A stretch of DNA of 64,000 nucleotides from UBA1941 sp046329575. Its GTDB lineage: Bacteria; Bacteroidota; Bacteroidia; Chitinophagales; LD1. Under the pieces are notes generated by a model. It saw only the letters and a list, made by a program, of their open reading frames with translations, was not told the origin of the DNA and did no database searches. The stretch covers positions 1 through 64,000 of the forward strand of contig JAXLUJ010000007.1 in NCBI GenBank assembly GCA_046329575.1. The letters are read 5' to 3'. A program made the position numbers and the translations under genes. Shown in pieces: positions 25,283 to 35,100 of the stretch (position 1 is its first letter; each line of letters opens with the position of its first letter).

Positions 25283-25689
25283 TTATTCACTACGCGTAGA
25301 AAATTTGCTGTTGCTGAATACTTTAAACCACCGATGTAGTCATCGTGCCTGATGAATGGTAGTTCAGGCTTACGCCTTTTGACATTTGCACTTTTGAATG
25401 ACGTTGTTGCATGAATAATTCAGAGGCGCAAAGGAATGGCATTGCCAAAAGGGTGATGAACTATTTAAGAGGTAATATTTATGTTGTTCAAAATGAGTAC
25501 GGCTCTATATTTTGGCAAACCGCGGTAGGGATGGTAGGTACTATCATTAAAACAAGTAAAATTTAAAGTTTATTTTAGCACTAACCGAGAGGCGTTGCTT
25601 GCCGATAACTGACGCAATTGACGACCTTCTTGTTTAGGGAGCTACTTTTTTAGAGCTCTTGGCCTTTTGGATGATTTCGGCATGGTTAT
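25283..25689. other. Gene-free stretch with one short unsupported reading frame
   Basis: No convincing gene. A 51-codon frame (25411-25566, plus strand) starts MNNSEAQRNGIAKRVMNYLR and has no ribosome binding site or recognisable family. It could be a small gene or a remnant; it is not called. The right part (from about 25660) leads into the decayed IS110 transposase. Confidence 0.4.
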
Positions 25690-26669
25690 ATTAATGGAAT
25701 CAAATGCCTGATCATTTTTATAAAGCGATAGATGATAACCAGTAATTTCTTTTGTACGGCTACATAGCTCTTCATTTTTACCTGTGTCGCTCAAAAGTTC
25801 TCATAAAGATTTGAATAAATGGCACCACACCAAAACGGATCGTACTATAACGCTGGCATATACAATTCTTCTTCGGATCCGACATTTCCAGCTTTCGATA
25901 CTTTGATTTTCCCCACTCTTTTACCGGAACTATTCTGAATAATCATAACCACAATAACTTACTAGCTGGCGACTGTTATGAATAAATCGAAGCCATTGGT
26001 TTCAGCTATAACCACGGCGGTGGTGAGCATCCGACACCTTTAATCGCGGCAATGCCTTCAACGCTCTTTCAAAATATCAGCATTGCTTTTCAGCAATTGC
26101 TTTTTCTCTTCATCCACTTGCTTTATCTGCTTATCGATAAAAGTTTAGCTCGCTCTTTAACTGCGCCAAAACCTCTTTGTCATAACGCATGGCGTTCTTT
26201 AACGCATGAATCTGATTGTTGGTAATCGTCTTCTTCATGAAACGTTCATGTTGGCGGGTTTTTGCGCGTAAACGAAAGAAGAACGGACTCATTGGCGTCC
26301 ATTCCGGCAAGCATTGTTCTGCTCCCATTTTTGCCAGACCAGCCGCATCAATTTATCCGTTTTGCTTTTATATGCCGATTGCTTGAAAATGAATCCTTTG
26401 TGCGATTAGCCAGAATTACAGATACCGATATTTTTTCATGAAAAGATACATCGCACAGTTTTCATAGTACACCCCTTGTAGCTTCCATCGTTATCACCAG
26501 AGGTACATCCACATCGTGATGATTTGAAATCCAGCTTTCAAAGAACTGAAATCCGGCTAATGTGTTGATTAAAACGATGTACTTGCCACCACTTTAAACT
26601 TTGCTGGTCAATAGCGCCCAAACACACATCACTCTTTGAAATGTCAATACCAACAGCATACTTTAACAT
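25690..26669 (-). pseudogene. Decayed IS110-family transposase
   Basis: Translating the minus strand in mixed frames recovers the family in order. The start (ATG at 26669) reads MLKYAVGIDISKSDVCLGAI, the RuvC-like DEDD N-terminus. Further in is EVLAQLKSELNFYR, a coiled-coil piece. Near 26090-25900 is IKGVGMLTTAVVIAETNGF, then SRQLVSYCGYDYSE, then NSSGKRVGKIKVSKAGN and ELYMPAL, the IS116/IS110/IS902 C-terminal domain that carries the serine, and finally VQKKLLVIIYRFIK. Many stop codons and frame changes separate these pieces, so it is dead. About 1 kb long, near the normal size. Confidence 0.85.
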
Positions 26670-26916
26670 TTTGATGTTTTTTAAAAAATATGCCTGAAAA
26701 AATCTTCTCTTCGTCATCTCTCATAGAATAGTTCGTATACAGTTATCAAAACTGTTATCGATTAGGTACTATCGGGACTCCGGAAAGAAAACAGATGTGA
26801 TTAAAACCTGCCATAGAGCGTCAATCGCTTACGGAAATGTGATTGTCACACCGTTCTCTCACACTAAGATAAAGAGATACTTCTAATCGTTTCAAACAAA
26901 AGCAAAGATATGAGGG
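26670..26916 (-). other. Upstream end of the decayed IS110 element
   Basis: A 247-base non-coding stretch between the transposase start and a copy of the dispersed repeat. In the IS110 family the segment upstream of the transposase often encodes the bridge RNA, so remnants of it may lie here; this is expectation from the family and no bridge RNA fold was established. Short inverted segments such as AACTGTTATC near TATCAAAACTG (about 26740-26760) are visible. Confidence 0.35.
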
Positions 26917-27125
26917 ATGGTAGCGGAAAGCCCGGAAGCCGCAGCGAAAGAAATTACGAATGAAAAATTACGAATTACGAAATAGATTAAGATGGTTATT
27001 GAACACCAACCTACGCTCTTTCGTAATTTGTAATTTGAAATTCGTAATTCGCCCGGAACGATTACACAGCAATGGTTTTAGGCTTTCCGCGGCTGAGGAC
27101 TTGCAGCGAACAGCCCGGCATCCGC
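26917..27125 (-). repeat. Dispersed ~220-bp repeat, copy 1 (reverse)
   Basis: Read on the minus strand it starts GCGGATGCCGGGCT, then CGCTGCAAGTCCTCAGCCGC, AAAGCCTAAAACCATTGCTG and TGTAATCGTTCCGGGC. Next comes an AT-rich arm made of AATTACGAA units, a core of about 40 bases that differs between copies, and the inverted arm TTCGTAATTCGTAATTTTTC. It ends in TTCGCTGCGGCTTCCGGGCT. Copies 2 and 3 are at 39294-39518 and 63104-63324. Confidence 0.8.
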
Positions 27126-27155
27126 AAAAATAAAAATCCTGTTTAGACGGTAAAT

Positions 27156-27697
27156 TTATGCAACTGCTTCCACTCCTAATTTCCTATGGCTGTTCCATAA
27201 CAGCGCCGCACTTTTGCAGGTGCAAAGGTCTTTGTTGTCGTAAAACTTCTGCATAACAATGGGCAAATCACGCACAATGTCGGTAACCGGAAGTTGTTCT
27301 TCATATAAAAAGTGACCGCATTTTTCGCAGTACCACTGAAAGCCATCGTACATTTCTTCTTCGCGCTTAATTTCCATCACCAAACCCACGCTGTTGGCCG
27401 GGCGGCGAGGCGAATGGGGCACATTGGCCGGAAGCAAGTAAATATCGCCTTCGTTGATTTCGATGTCCACCATCTTTCCGTTCTCGATGATCTTCACCAC
27501 AATGTTTCCTTCAAGCTGATAAAAGAACTCCTCTGTTTTGTTTACATGAAAATCTTTGCGTTTGTTGGGCCCGCCCACCACCATCACAATAAAGTTGTCG
27601 TTATCGTTATAAACCACCTGATTCATCACCGGGGTTTCAGCAAATGGCGGTGTTCATCAATCCATTTTTTAAAGTTGAGCGGACGTGTGATCTTCAT
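27156..27697 (-). CDS. nbaC: 3-hydroxyanthranilate 3,4-dioxygenase, frameshifted
   Basis: Cupin-type ring-cleaving dioxygenase of the kynurenine route (tryptophan to quinolinate and NAD). The main frame (27156-27629) shows VMVVGGPNKRKDFHVNKTEE with the His and Glu iron ligands, NVPHSPRRPANS with the last His, and a rubredoxin-like C-terminus WYCEKCGHF ... LCTCK. The missing N-terminus lies in another frame: ATG at 27697 begins MKITRPLNFKKWIDEHRHLL, which matches the family start. The frames join if one G is added to the GGGG run at 27631-27634, giving 180 residues, the normal length. A sequencing error or a fresh mutation is likely. No other kynurenine gene is in the window. Confidence 0.88.
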
Positions 27698-27905
27698 AGC
27701 ATCAATTTGTATTCAATAATAAACGGAATCGTTCAAAGCAGGAAAGGAAATGATTTTTATCGTATGGAAATTTCCAGAGCAATGGCAGTGGTGCATCCGC
27801 CGTTTTTCCAGAATTGCCAATTTCCTTACTTCTGTGAAAGTGGAGGTTATTTTTATGCTACTTTTCGAAGCGTCTCTTCAATAAAAAGTACAACTTCGCA
27901 GCCAC

Positions 27906-28334
27906 ATGGAAACACAGGAATTTTCCGCTATAGCCCGTCTGGAGATCCCGTTCAACGATTGCGATCCGCTCAATATCGTTTGGCACGGCAACTATATCCG
28001 CTATTTCGAATTAGCGCGCGAGGAATTTGGAAAGAAGTACGATTTTGATGTATTGAAATTTTTTGAATACGGCTATGCCACGCCAATTGTTCACGCATCG
28101 GCCAACTATAAAAGACCGCTACGCTACCGCGATGTAGCCATTATCAAGGCGATGTATCGCCGCACCGATGCGGCAAAGATCATATTCGATTATGAAATTA
28201 CTAAAGAAGGCAGCAACGAGTTGATCTGCCACGGCAATACCGTTCAGGTGATGGTGGCGGCAAAAACCATGGAGTTGGTGCTAACGGTTCCACCATTCAT
28301 TACGCAATGGATGCAAAAAATTGGAATGCACTAA
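27906..28334 (+). CDS. Acyl-CoA/ACP thioesterase, hotdog fold
   Basis: A 142-residue YbgC/4HBT-type thioesterase. The active-site loop is NDCDPLNIVWHGNYIRYFEL, containing the family Asp and the HGNYIRYFE block. It hydrolyses acyl-CoA or acyl-ACP. Its stop shares one base with the start of the next gene (TAATG), a beta-ketoacyl synthase, so the two are translationally coupled. Such pairs occur in Bacteroidota polyene and flexirubin-type clusters, but the remaining cluster genes are not present here. Confidence 0.85.
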   Translation: METQEFSAIARLEIPFNDCDPLNIVWHGNYIRYFELAREEFGKKYDFDVLKFFEYGYATPIVHASANYKRPLRYRDVAIIKAMYRRTDAAKIIFDYEITKEGSNELICHGNTVQVMVAAKTMELVLTVPPFITQWMQKIGMH

Positions 28335-29437
28335 TGGTTTACTGCATTGCAGAAAATATTATTTCGCCTCTTGGTGAAACGGCTGCCGCCAATTTTGAGG
28401 CCGCTAAGGCCGGAATTTCGGGCGTTGCGCTTTTGGAAAACAGCCGTTTTTCCACTTCGCCTGTTTTTCTGGGCCATATTCCCGATCAGCCGCATGCGGC
28501 CGGGTATAGCCTGTTCGAAAGTTATTGTGTGCAATCGGTTCAGGATGCATTGCAGCGAAGCAGCGTGCGCTTAGATGACAGTAACACTATATTCATTCTT
28601 TCTACTACAAAAGGAAATATTGATGTGCTGGAACATGGCGGGAATGCTGTAACCGAAACCGCTTCGCTTTCCGCAACTGCCGGAAAAATTGCGAAACATT
28701 TCGGAGCAGCCAATCCGCCCGTTGTGGTTTCCAACGCCTGTATTTCGGGTGTGATGGCTTTGATTACGGCAAAACGCCTGCTGGATGCGGGAATTTATGA
28801 GCATGCTGTAGTTTGCGGCGCTGATGTGCTTTCGAAATTTGTGGTGAGTGGCTTTCAGGCGTTAAATGCCATGAGCAGTAAGCGGTGCCGGCCGTTCGAT
28901 GCGGCGCGCGATGGAATCAACCTGGGCGAAGGTGCGGCCACTCTGGTGCTTTCCACCCAAAAAAGCGAGTTAGCTATATCTATTTTAGGAGGAGCCATTT
29001 CGAATGATGCCAACCACATCAGCGGTCCCTCACGCACCGGTCTTGAACTTGCCGCGGCGGTTGACAGTGCGTTGCAGGAAGCAAATTTAACTGCTTCGCA
29101 AATCGACTTTGTTTCGGCACATGGTACGGCAACGGTTTACAACGATGAGATGGAGTCGAAAGCCTTTCACCATGCCGGTTTGAGTGGCAAGCCGCTGAAT
29201 AGTTTGAAAGGCTATTTCGGGCATACGCTTGGTGCTGCCGGCACCATCGAAACCGCCATGACCATGGCGATGATGCGTAGCGGGCTGGTGTTAGGAAGTT
29301 TGAATTACGAAAATTGCGGCACACCATTTTCGTTGAATATTGAATCAACCAACCGCAATCAAACCATTCGCCATGCATTAAAAACGGCATCCGGTTTTGG
29401 AGGCTGCAATGCTGCGCTGGTGTTAGGTTTTAATTAA
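28334..29437 (+). CDS. Beta-ketoacyl-[ACP] synthase-like protein
   Basis: A condensing enzyme of the KAS I/II type, 367 residues from ATG 28334 (TAATG overlap with the thioesterase); an upstream in-frame ATG at 28307 lies inside that gene. The catalytic triad is complete: C136 in SNACISGVMA, H263 in SAHGTATVYND and H297 in GYFGHTLGAAG. It elongates acyl chains by decarboxylative Claisen condensation. It is shorter than housekeeping FabF (about 410) and has no adjacent acyl carrier protein or reductase, so it is more likely a secondary-pathway enzyme than core fatty acid synthesis. Confidence 0.85.
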   Translation: MVYCIAENIISPLGETAAANFEAAKAGISGVALLENSRFSTSPVFLGHIPDQPHAAGYSLFESYCVQSVQDALQRSSVRLDDSNTIFILSTTKGNIDVLEHGGNAVTETASLSATAGKIAKHFGAANPPVVVSNACISGVMALITAKRLLDAGIYEHAVVCGADVLSKFVVSGFQALNAMSSKRCRPFDAARDGINLGEGAATLVLSTQKSELAISILGGAISNDANHISGPSRTGLELAAAVDSALQEANLTASQIDFVSAHGTATVYNDEMESKAFHHAGLSGKPLNSLKGYFGHTLGAAGTIETAMTMAMMRSGLVLGSLNYENCGTPFSLNIESTNRNQTIRHALKTASGFGGCNAALVLGFN

Positions 29438-29476
29438 GCAAAGCGTTTTTTATTTTTAGAAGCAACTGCAATTGTA

Positions 29477-30235
29477 TTGAACAAACTTACTTGCATAATA
29501 ATAGATGATGAGGCGCACGAGCGCGAAAAGCTATCGGCGCTCTTGGCACAATCTGCTTTCACGGTTGAAGTTTTAGCGGTTTGCAATAGTGTGGCCGAAG
29601 GCGTTCGGGCTATTCAGCAATTTTCGCCGCAAATCGTTTTTTGCGATATCGAAATGCCGGTGATCTCCGGGCTTCAACTTCTTGATTTTTTTGATTCGGA
29701 ACAGGTTCGCTTTGAATTGATTTTTGCAACTGCTCACAGTTCCTATGCCGTAAGGGCTTTTCAACTATCCGCCACCGATTATCTATTAAAGCCGATAGAA
29801 AAAACTTATTTGGAAAAAGCGCTTGAAAAAGTGGTGCGCCATCAGAATTTCAAACAGCAGGAACGTTATGAGATGTTGAAGAACAGCCTTCAGCAGCAAC
29901 AGTTCACGCGTATTGCGCTACCCTCAGCCGGAGGTGTTGATTTTGTGGAGATCGGCAAGATGGTTGTGTTAAGAGCCGATAATGTGTACACCCATATTAC
30001 TACGCAGGATGGTAAAACCCTGATGGTTTCAAAACCAATTAAAGAGTTTGAAAAACTATTGCCGCAAGAACAATTCTTTCGGTGCCATCGTTCCTACATC
30101 GTTAATTTAAATGCCGTTAAAACCTATAATCGCAGCGAAGGCGGCAGTTTGGTACTTTCCAATGAAACCGAAATACCGCTGGCGCGCGACCGCCGCGATG
30201 ATTTCCAATTGTTATGGAAACATCAGAAAGTGTAG
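29477..30235 (+). CDS. LytTR-family response regulator
   Basis: A 252-residue regulator. The receiver domain has the acidic pair in IIDDEAHERE, the phospho-acceptor D57 in FCDIEMPVISG and the lysine in SATDYLLKPI. The C-terminal LytTR DNA-binding domain has VVLRADNVYTHITTQDG, then FFRCHRSYIVNLNAVKTY. The start is a TTG (29477), the only start that keeps the full receiver domain. It meets the histidine kinase gene tail to tail with one base between stops; as the kinase is of the LytS type, they are probably partners. Confidence 0.92.
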   Translation: MNKLTCIIIDDEAHEREKLSALLAQSAFTVEVLAVCNSVAEGVRAIQQFSPQIVFCDIEMPVISGLQLLDFFDSEQVRFELIFATAHSSYAVRAFQLSATDYLLKPIEKTYLEKALEKVVRHQNFKQQERYEMLKNSLQQQQFTRIALPSAGGVDFVEIGKMVVLRADNVYTHITTQDGKTLMVSKPIKEFEKLLPQEQFFRCHRSYIVNLNAVKTYNRSEGGSLVLSNETEIPLARDRRDDFQLLWKHQKV

Positions 30236-30236
30236 T

Positions 30237-32033
30237 TTAGAATTGAATGCGAAGCATGGCTTCGGTGCCTTGTTCCAGATCGGTTATTTTGAAACTGTAT
30301 TTTTCGAAACCTACTTGTTGATTTAAGAACCGAAGCCGATTCGTTAATGCTTCGGTTGCAAACGAACGATGGGAACCTCCTGTTTGCTGAAGCGCAGCGC
30401 TGGCTTTTCTTCCAATGCCATTATCGGTAATTTGAATGCAAAGCGCTTCGTCAGTTTTGGTGAAATTTATCCTTAATAATTTTTCGCCGATTTGATGTCG
30501 AAGTCCATGTTTGATCGCATTTTCCACCAATGGTTGCAATAGTAATGCAGGAAGGCGGTCGTAATCCGGATCCACATTTTCACCAATAGTGATTTGATGG
30601 TGGAAAGCTTCGCCAAGGCTCAGTTTTTCCAATTGGATGTAGTTTTCCAACAAATCAATTTCTTCTTCCAGCAGTGTAAAATCATCCTGACTGTGGTGAA
30701 GCGTGGTGCGCATCAGCCGTGCGAATGTGTGAAGCGATTCGCGTGCCTTTTCCGAATTACCGCCTGCTATCAATGCATCTACGGTGCTCATCACATTAAA
30801 CACAAAGTGAGGATTCATTTGGCTTCTGATGGCTTTCAACTCGGCATTCAACTGATTAAATTTCGCTTCGCGAAGTTGTGATTCCTTACGCTCGGCATCA
30901 TAGCGCGCCTGCAGTTCCGCCAAATTTTTGGCGTTTTCTTCTTTCATAATTTCAGAACGGATCTCATAGAATTTTGAAAAGCACCTGTACGCATTTTGAT
31001 GATCGTTCAATACATGATAGAATTGGTGGAGCCGCTGAAAAACCTGTACGGCTTCCAGTTTATCGTTCATAAATTCCTGATGCAGGGCAACGGTTTCAAG
31101 CAGTGCTACCGCCTGATCGCATGCGCCTGTTTGGGAAAGGTAATCGGCCTTATATATCAGAAACAAGTTGCGGTCGCGATGCCTATCGGTTTCTTTTACA
31201 TATTGTTCCAAAGCGGCTATGGCCAAACCTGCTTTTTCGGTTTGAAACGATTCGGTGTACATCCTGATACGCCGCAGCGAGGTAACAAACATAGCAGCAA
31301 CATTTCCGGCCTTAAGAGCGTATTGCTCTGATTGCTCATAGCAAGCCTCTGCTTTTTCCATGTTGCCCAGTCCATAATATAAAAAGGCCAAATATCCTGC
31401 CGCCCCGGCCACGTTGGGCGCATCATCTTTTTCGATGGCAAGCAGAATAAGCTCTTCTAAAAATTTAGCAGAAGCAGCGTTGTTCCCTTGTTGGGCATTC
31501 AGCACCGCCAACACCTGCAAAAAAGCAATTCGATTGTCGTAGCTGTTCAGGCGTTCCGCCTCTGCTAATGATTGATTCGCCAACTCGAACGCTTCTTCCA
31601 GATTTTTCTGAAAGCTGATACACAATTGCAATCGGTTGTATCGCAGGTTTAATTTCTGAAGATCCATCTCCTCATCATCTGAAGCCGTTGCTGCCAGTTG
31701 TTCTGCTTCCTTACAAATTACATCAGCGGCTGCCGTATCTACACTCAGCAAATGCGTAATTTTAAGATTGTAAGCGGTAAGTTGTTCCAGCGTAAAACCG
31801 TTACGGGCAGTAAGTTCCAGACAGGTTGCAATAGCCTCTAAACCTTCCTGATTGTAATAACCAAAAACTTCATTGGCTCTTATTTTCAGCAGCAACGCCT
31901 GAGCCATCAGGCGATCGTCATTCAGGGCTGCTGCTATTTCAGTTGCCTGCTTTGCAATAGGCACGGCCTTTTGTTTGTCGGTTTTCAAAAAGTGCTTTCC
32001 TTCTGCCAACAGTTGATAGAAATTTTCTTGCAT
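30237..32033 (-). CDS. Soluble TPR histidine kinase (LytS type)
   Basis: A 598-residue histidine kinase without any transmembrane segment or signal peptide. The N-terminal 370 residues are TPR-like helices (for example GYLAFLYYGLGNMEKAEACY). A coiled coil (about 375-400) leads to the His_kinase domain with phospho-acceptor H409 in RSQMNPHFVFNVMST, and the ATPase follows with PALLLQPLVENAIKHGL and DNGIGRKAS. Most LytS-type kinases are membrane-bound or have a 7TM/YXYXY sensor; here signal input must be cytoplasmic or through the TPRs. Its partner is the adjacent LytTR regulator, encoded convergently. Confidence 0.9.
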   Translation of the reverse strand: MQENFYQLLAEGKHFLKTDKQKAVPIAKQATEIAAALNDDRLMAQALLLKIRANEVFGYYNQEGLEAIATCLELTARNGFTLEQLTAYNLKITHLLSVDTAAADVICKEAEQLAATASDDEEMDLQKLNLRYNRLQLCISFQKNLEEAFELANQSLAEAERLNSYDNRIAFLQVLAVLNAQQGNNAASAKFLEELILLAIEKDDAPNVAGAAGYLAFLYYGLGNMEKAEACYEQSEQYALKAGNVAAMFVTSLRRIRMYTESFQTEKAGLAIAALEQYVKETDRHRDRNLFLIYKADYLSQTGACDQAVALLETVALHQEFMNDKLEAVQVFQRLHQFYHVLNDHQNAYRCFSKFYEIRSEIMKEENAKNLAELQARYDAERKESQLREAKFNQLNAELKAIRSQMNPHFVFNVMSTVDALIAGGNSEKARESLHTFARLMRTTLHHSQDDFTLLEEEIDLLENYIQLEKLSLGEAFHHQITIGENVDPDYDRLPALLLQPLVENAIKHGLRHQIGEKLLRINFTKTDEALCIQITDNGIGRKASAALQQTGGSHRSFATEALTNRLRFLNQQVGFEKYSFKITDLEQGTEAMLRIQF

Positions 32034-32161
32034 AGTTGTTAATCGTGCAAATATGTGCAGTTCCGGCCTTTCGTCCTCACCATTCTCAAGTTAAAACCAA
32101 CCACTCACAAGTTGAAGGGCGCTTGTAACCAAACATAAGGTAAGACGGCCGGAAGCCCCTC

Positions 32162-32169
32162 TACTTTTG
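32162..32169 (+). promoter_or_regulatory. -7 box before the giant surface protein gene
   Basis: TACTTTTG fits TAnnTTTG and lies 22 bases before the ATG at 32191. It also shows that the alternative TTG start at 32167 would lie inside the promoter. Confidence 0.5.
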
Positions 32170-32190
32170 CCGCACATAAAAAACTCAGCA

Positions 32191-35100
32191 ATGAAAACGA
32201 AAACAAAAAACGGGTATAGCGGCCTTACGAAAGTAATGGCAGCAATACTGATGTGGCTGGCCGCCGCCACAACTTTTGCGCAAACTACACCGCAATTAGC
32301 CTGGAGCGGACAAGTACAACCTTCGGGCGACATTGTGCCTGTGGGTATTCGTACCGATGCACAGGGAAACAGCTATGTTACGGGGAAGTTTAAAGGCACC
32401 GTAGATCTGGATCCCGGCGCAGCCGTGGCTTCTTTTACCGGTCAGGGCACGGTTTGGAATACCTATGTAGCAAAGTTCAATAATCAAGGACAATATATGT
32501 GGGGGAAGGTATTTGTTTGTCAATCGGTTTACGATAACTATCCTACCGGAATTGAACTTACGCCTTCAGGAAAAGTATGGGTTACCGGGGGTTTCGGTCG
32601 CGGCTTACAGTTGATAATCCCACGCGCGATTTGATTGGCCTGGCATTTCCTTCAGGAAATACCGCCTATCCCGGATGCCAGTATTTTGTAAGGCTACAGA
32701 ACAACGGCGCTTATGATACAGCAATGCACATGCAAGGCGCTTCAGTGTGGACCGGCTTTGGTGCCAGCTATGCGGAACCCACGCCTTATGCCGCGCGGTT
32801 AGACAAAAAAGGCAATCTCATTATTACAGGTAAAGTTACCGGCGCCGCAACCGCGTCCAACCTTGACATTGACTTTGCCGGACCCGGAACAGCGAATTTT
32901 CTTCCGGGCAATTTTTATCTGGCAAAGTACGACAGCAACTTCACCTTGCTCATGCATAAGAAGCTGCCTTTTAGCGCTGCTAATTTCACTGTTGATCAGG
33001 TAGAATGCTCTAACGACACCATTTTCATTCAGGGAATGAACGATCAGTCTTCATTCGACTTTAACGGCGGCGGAGCTCCTGCCGTAAATCCCACAAACAA
33101 TGGCAATTATTTTACCGCAGCTTATCGTTCATCAAATCTCTCCTGTTTGTGGGCCTTTCGGCGCGCCGTGGAAAAGCAGCGCATGGCATTGCATCCAACA
33201 GGAGGCCTTGCTTGCGCCGTGCAATCGTCAGATATTTTATACGACATTGACCCCTCTGTTTCTACCTATAATCTCAACGGCGAATTATGGGGATTACCTT
33301 CTGTATTCATCGCACATTATGATGAAGGTTCAGGAGCATTAATTACTTCCGGCACCAAAGCGCCTCACCGTGCCATCGATACAATTGGAGGGAATGGTTA
33401 TGTATCGCTTGGCGACATTGGTTATTCCGCCACAAGTGACCTTTTTGTATCTGGAACGGTGGTGGGAAATCTGGCTACCGGACGTGTGGATTTCAATTTC
33501 GGTAGCGATACACTTTGGCGTTCACACAATGCGCAAATCGGTATTCCAAACGGCGATTTTTTTATAGCCGCATATAATAACGCCAACACTCCGTTATATG
33601 CCCATATTGTAAAACACAACGCCTATACCGGCGAAGGCATGTATAATTTGTCGGTGATTTCAACGAATGGCGTAGTGATTTCCGGACTTTCGCAAAAGAA
33701 CGGATTGCAGATGGATCCGCTGAATATCGCGCCGGTACTCAATTCCGGCAACATTAATGCCGCTATATATGCAAAATACACTTTTGGAAATTGCGCCATC
33801 ACGGCATCGCTGAACAGCCCCGACACCATTAGCAGTTGCCGTGCTTTTCTAACGGTTTCGGCTACTTCAGCCACCACTCCTTTACAATATCAATGGTATC
33901 GCGATGGCATAGCGCTATCCGGCCAGAATAGCGCTACCATCAACAACGATACGCTTGGAACATATCAATGTCAGATCTCTAATAGTTGTGGAAGTGTTTG
34001 GGCGAAAAAAGTAACCGTGCTATCGCTTTCCGCTTATAGCACCAATCACTTTTATAAGTTAGATGGAAATGCCAACGATGAGATCGTTCCTGTAAATGGC
34101 GCAGCAACGGTGGTTTCGTACGCTAAAAATCGCAATGGCGTAGATAACAGCGCTGCCGTGTTTAACGGAACTACCAGCGTGATTACCGTAACTGCACCTA
34201 CCTTTGGTCAAGGCGTTTCGCTTTGGTTCAAGCGCAGTAGTCTGGCGCGCCGTTCCATGGTTTTAGCGTCGTATCAACAAGCATCACCGGGCAATTGGAA
34301 TCCGGTACTGTATCTCGATTCTACAGGAAAACTGTGTGGATTTGTGTGGCCCGGCAGCGGCAACCCGATTTATTCTTCAGCAATGGTAAATGATACGCTT
34401 TGGCATCATGCTGCATGGACTTACGATGCTGCCACAGCAAAGCAATATCTTTATTTTGATGGAACAGAAGTAGGAAACCGCACCTCTACTGCCTTACAAA
34501 CACTCAGTTCAAATACATTGAAAATTGGGAATGGCTATTTGAGTACCGGATTCCCAAACATTTCTTTCACCGGAAACAATGGATTTGAAGGGGTGATCGA
34601 TAATGTGCTGCTTACCGGAACGCTGAAGCAGGGTAACGTACAGCAATTGTACCACGAAATAGAATTATTGAGCTCGTCTTCACCCAATCCTCCAAACGGC
34701 AACGTATGTGCCGGAAGTCCTTTTTCACTTTCAGTGAATACTCAGGGAGCAACAGCTTATCAGTGGCAACTCAGCAGCACCAACCTTAGCAATGGTGCCC
34801 AATACAGCGGCGTTAACACGGCCAATCTGAATGTTACCAGTGCACCACTCAGCAATACGTCTCCGCCTTTCAACCAGCCCATTCCTTATGTGTATAATGT
34901 GATTGCTTCAAACAATTATTGTGTTTCGAACACCTATTCCTTTTTTATATCCGGAATCAACAGCGCCTCCGGCTTTTTGTCGCAACCGGTAAGCCAGTCG
35001 GCCTGTATCGGCACCAATGCCTTCTTCGCAGTACGAGTAAATGCGGCAGCTTCATTTATTTGGAAGAAAAACGGAGCCGTTATTCCCAATTCCAACAATG

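Noticed and set aside
25411..25566. 51-codon plus-strand frame after aspS
   Set aside because: No ribosome binding site, no family match and lies in a degraded area; not enough to call.
27644..28048. Plus-strand 134-residue frame overlapping the dioxygenase and thioesterase
   Set aside because: Runs through the dioxygenase N-terminus and the thioesterase start in the wrong frame; a shadow.
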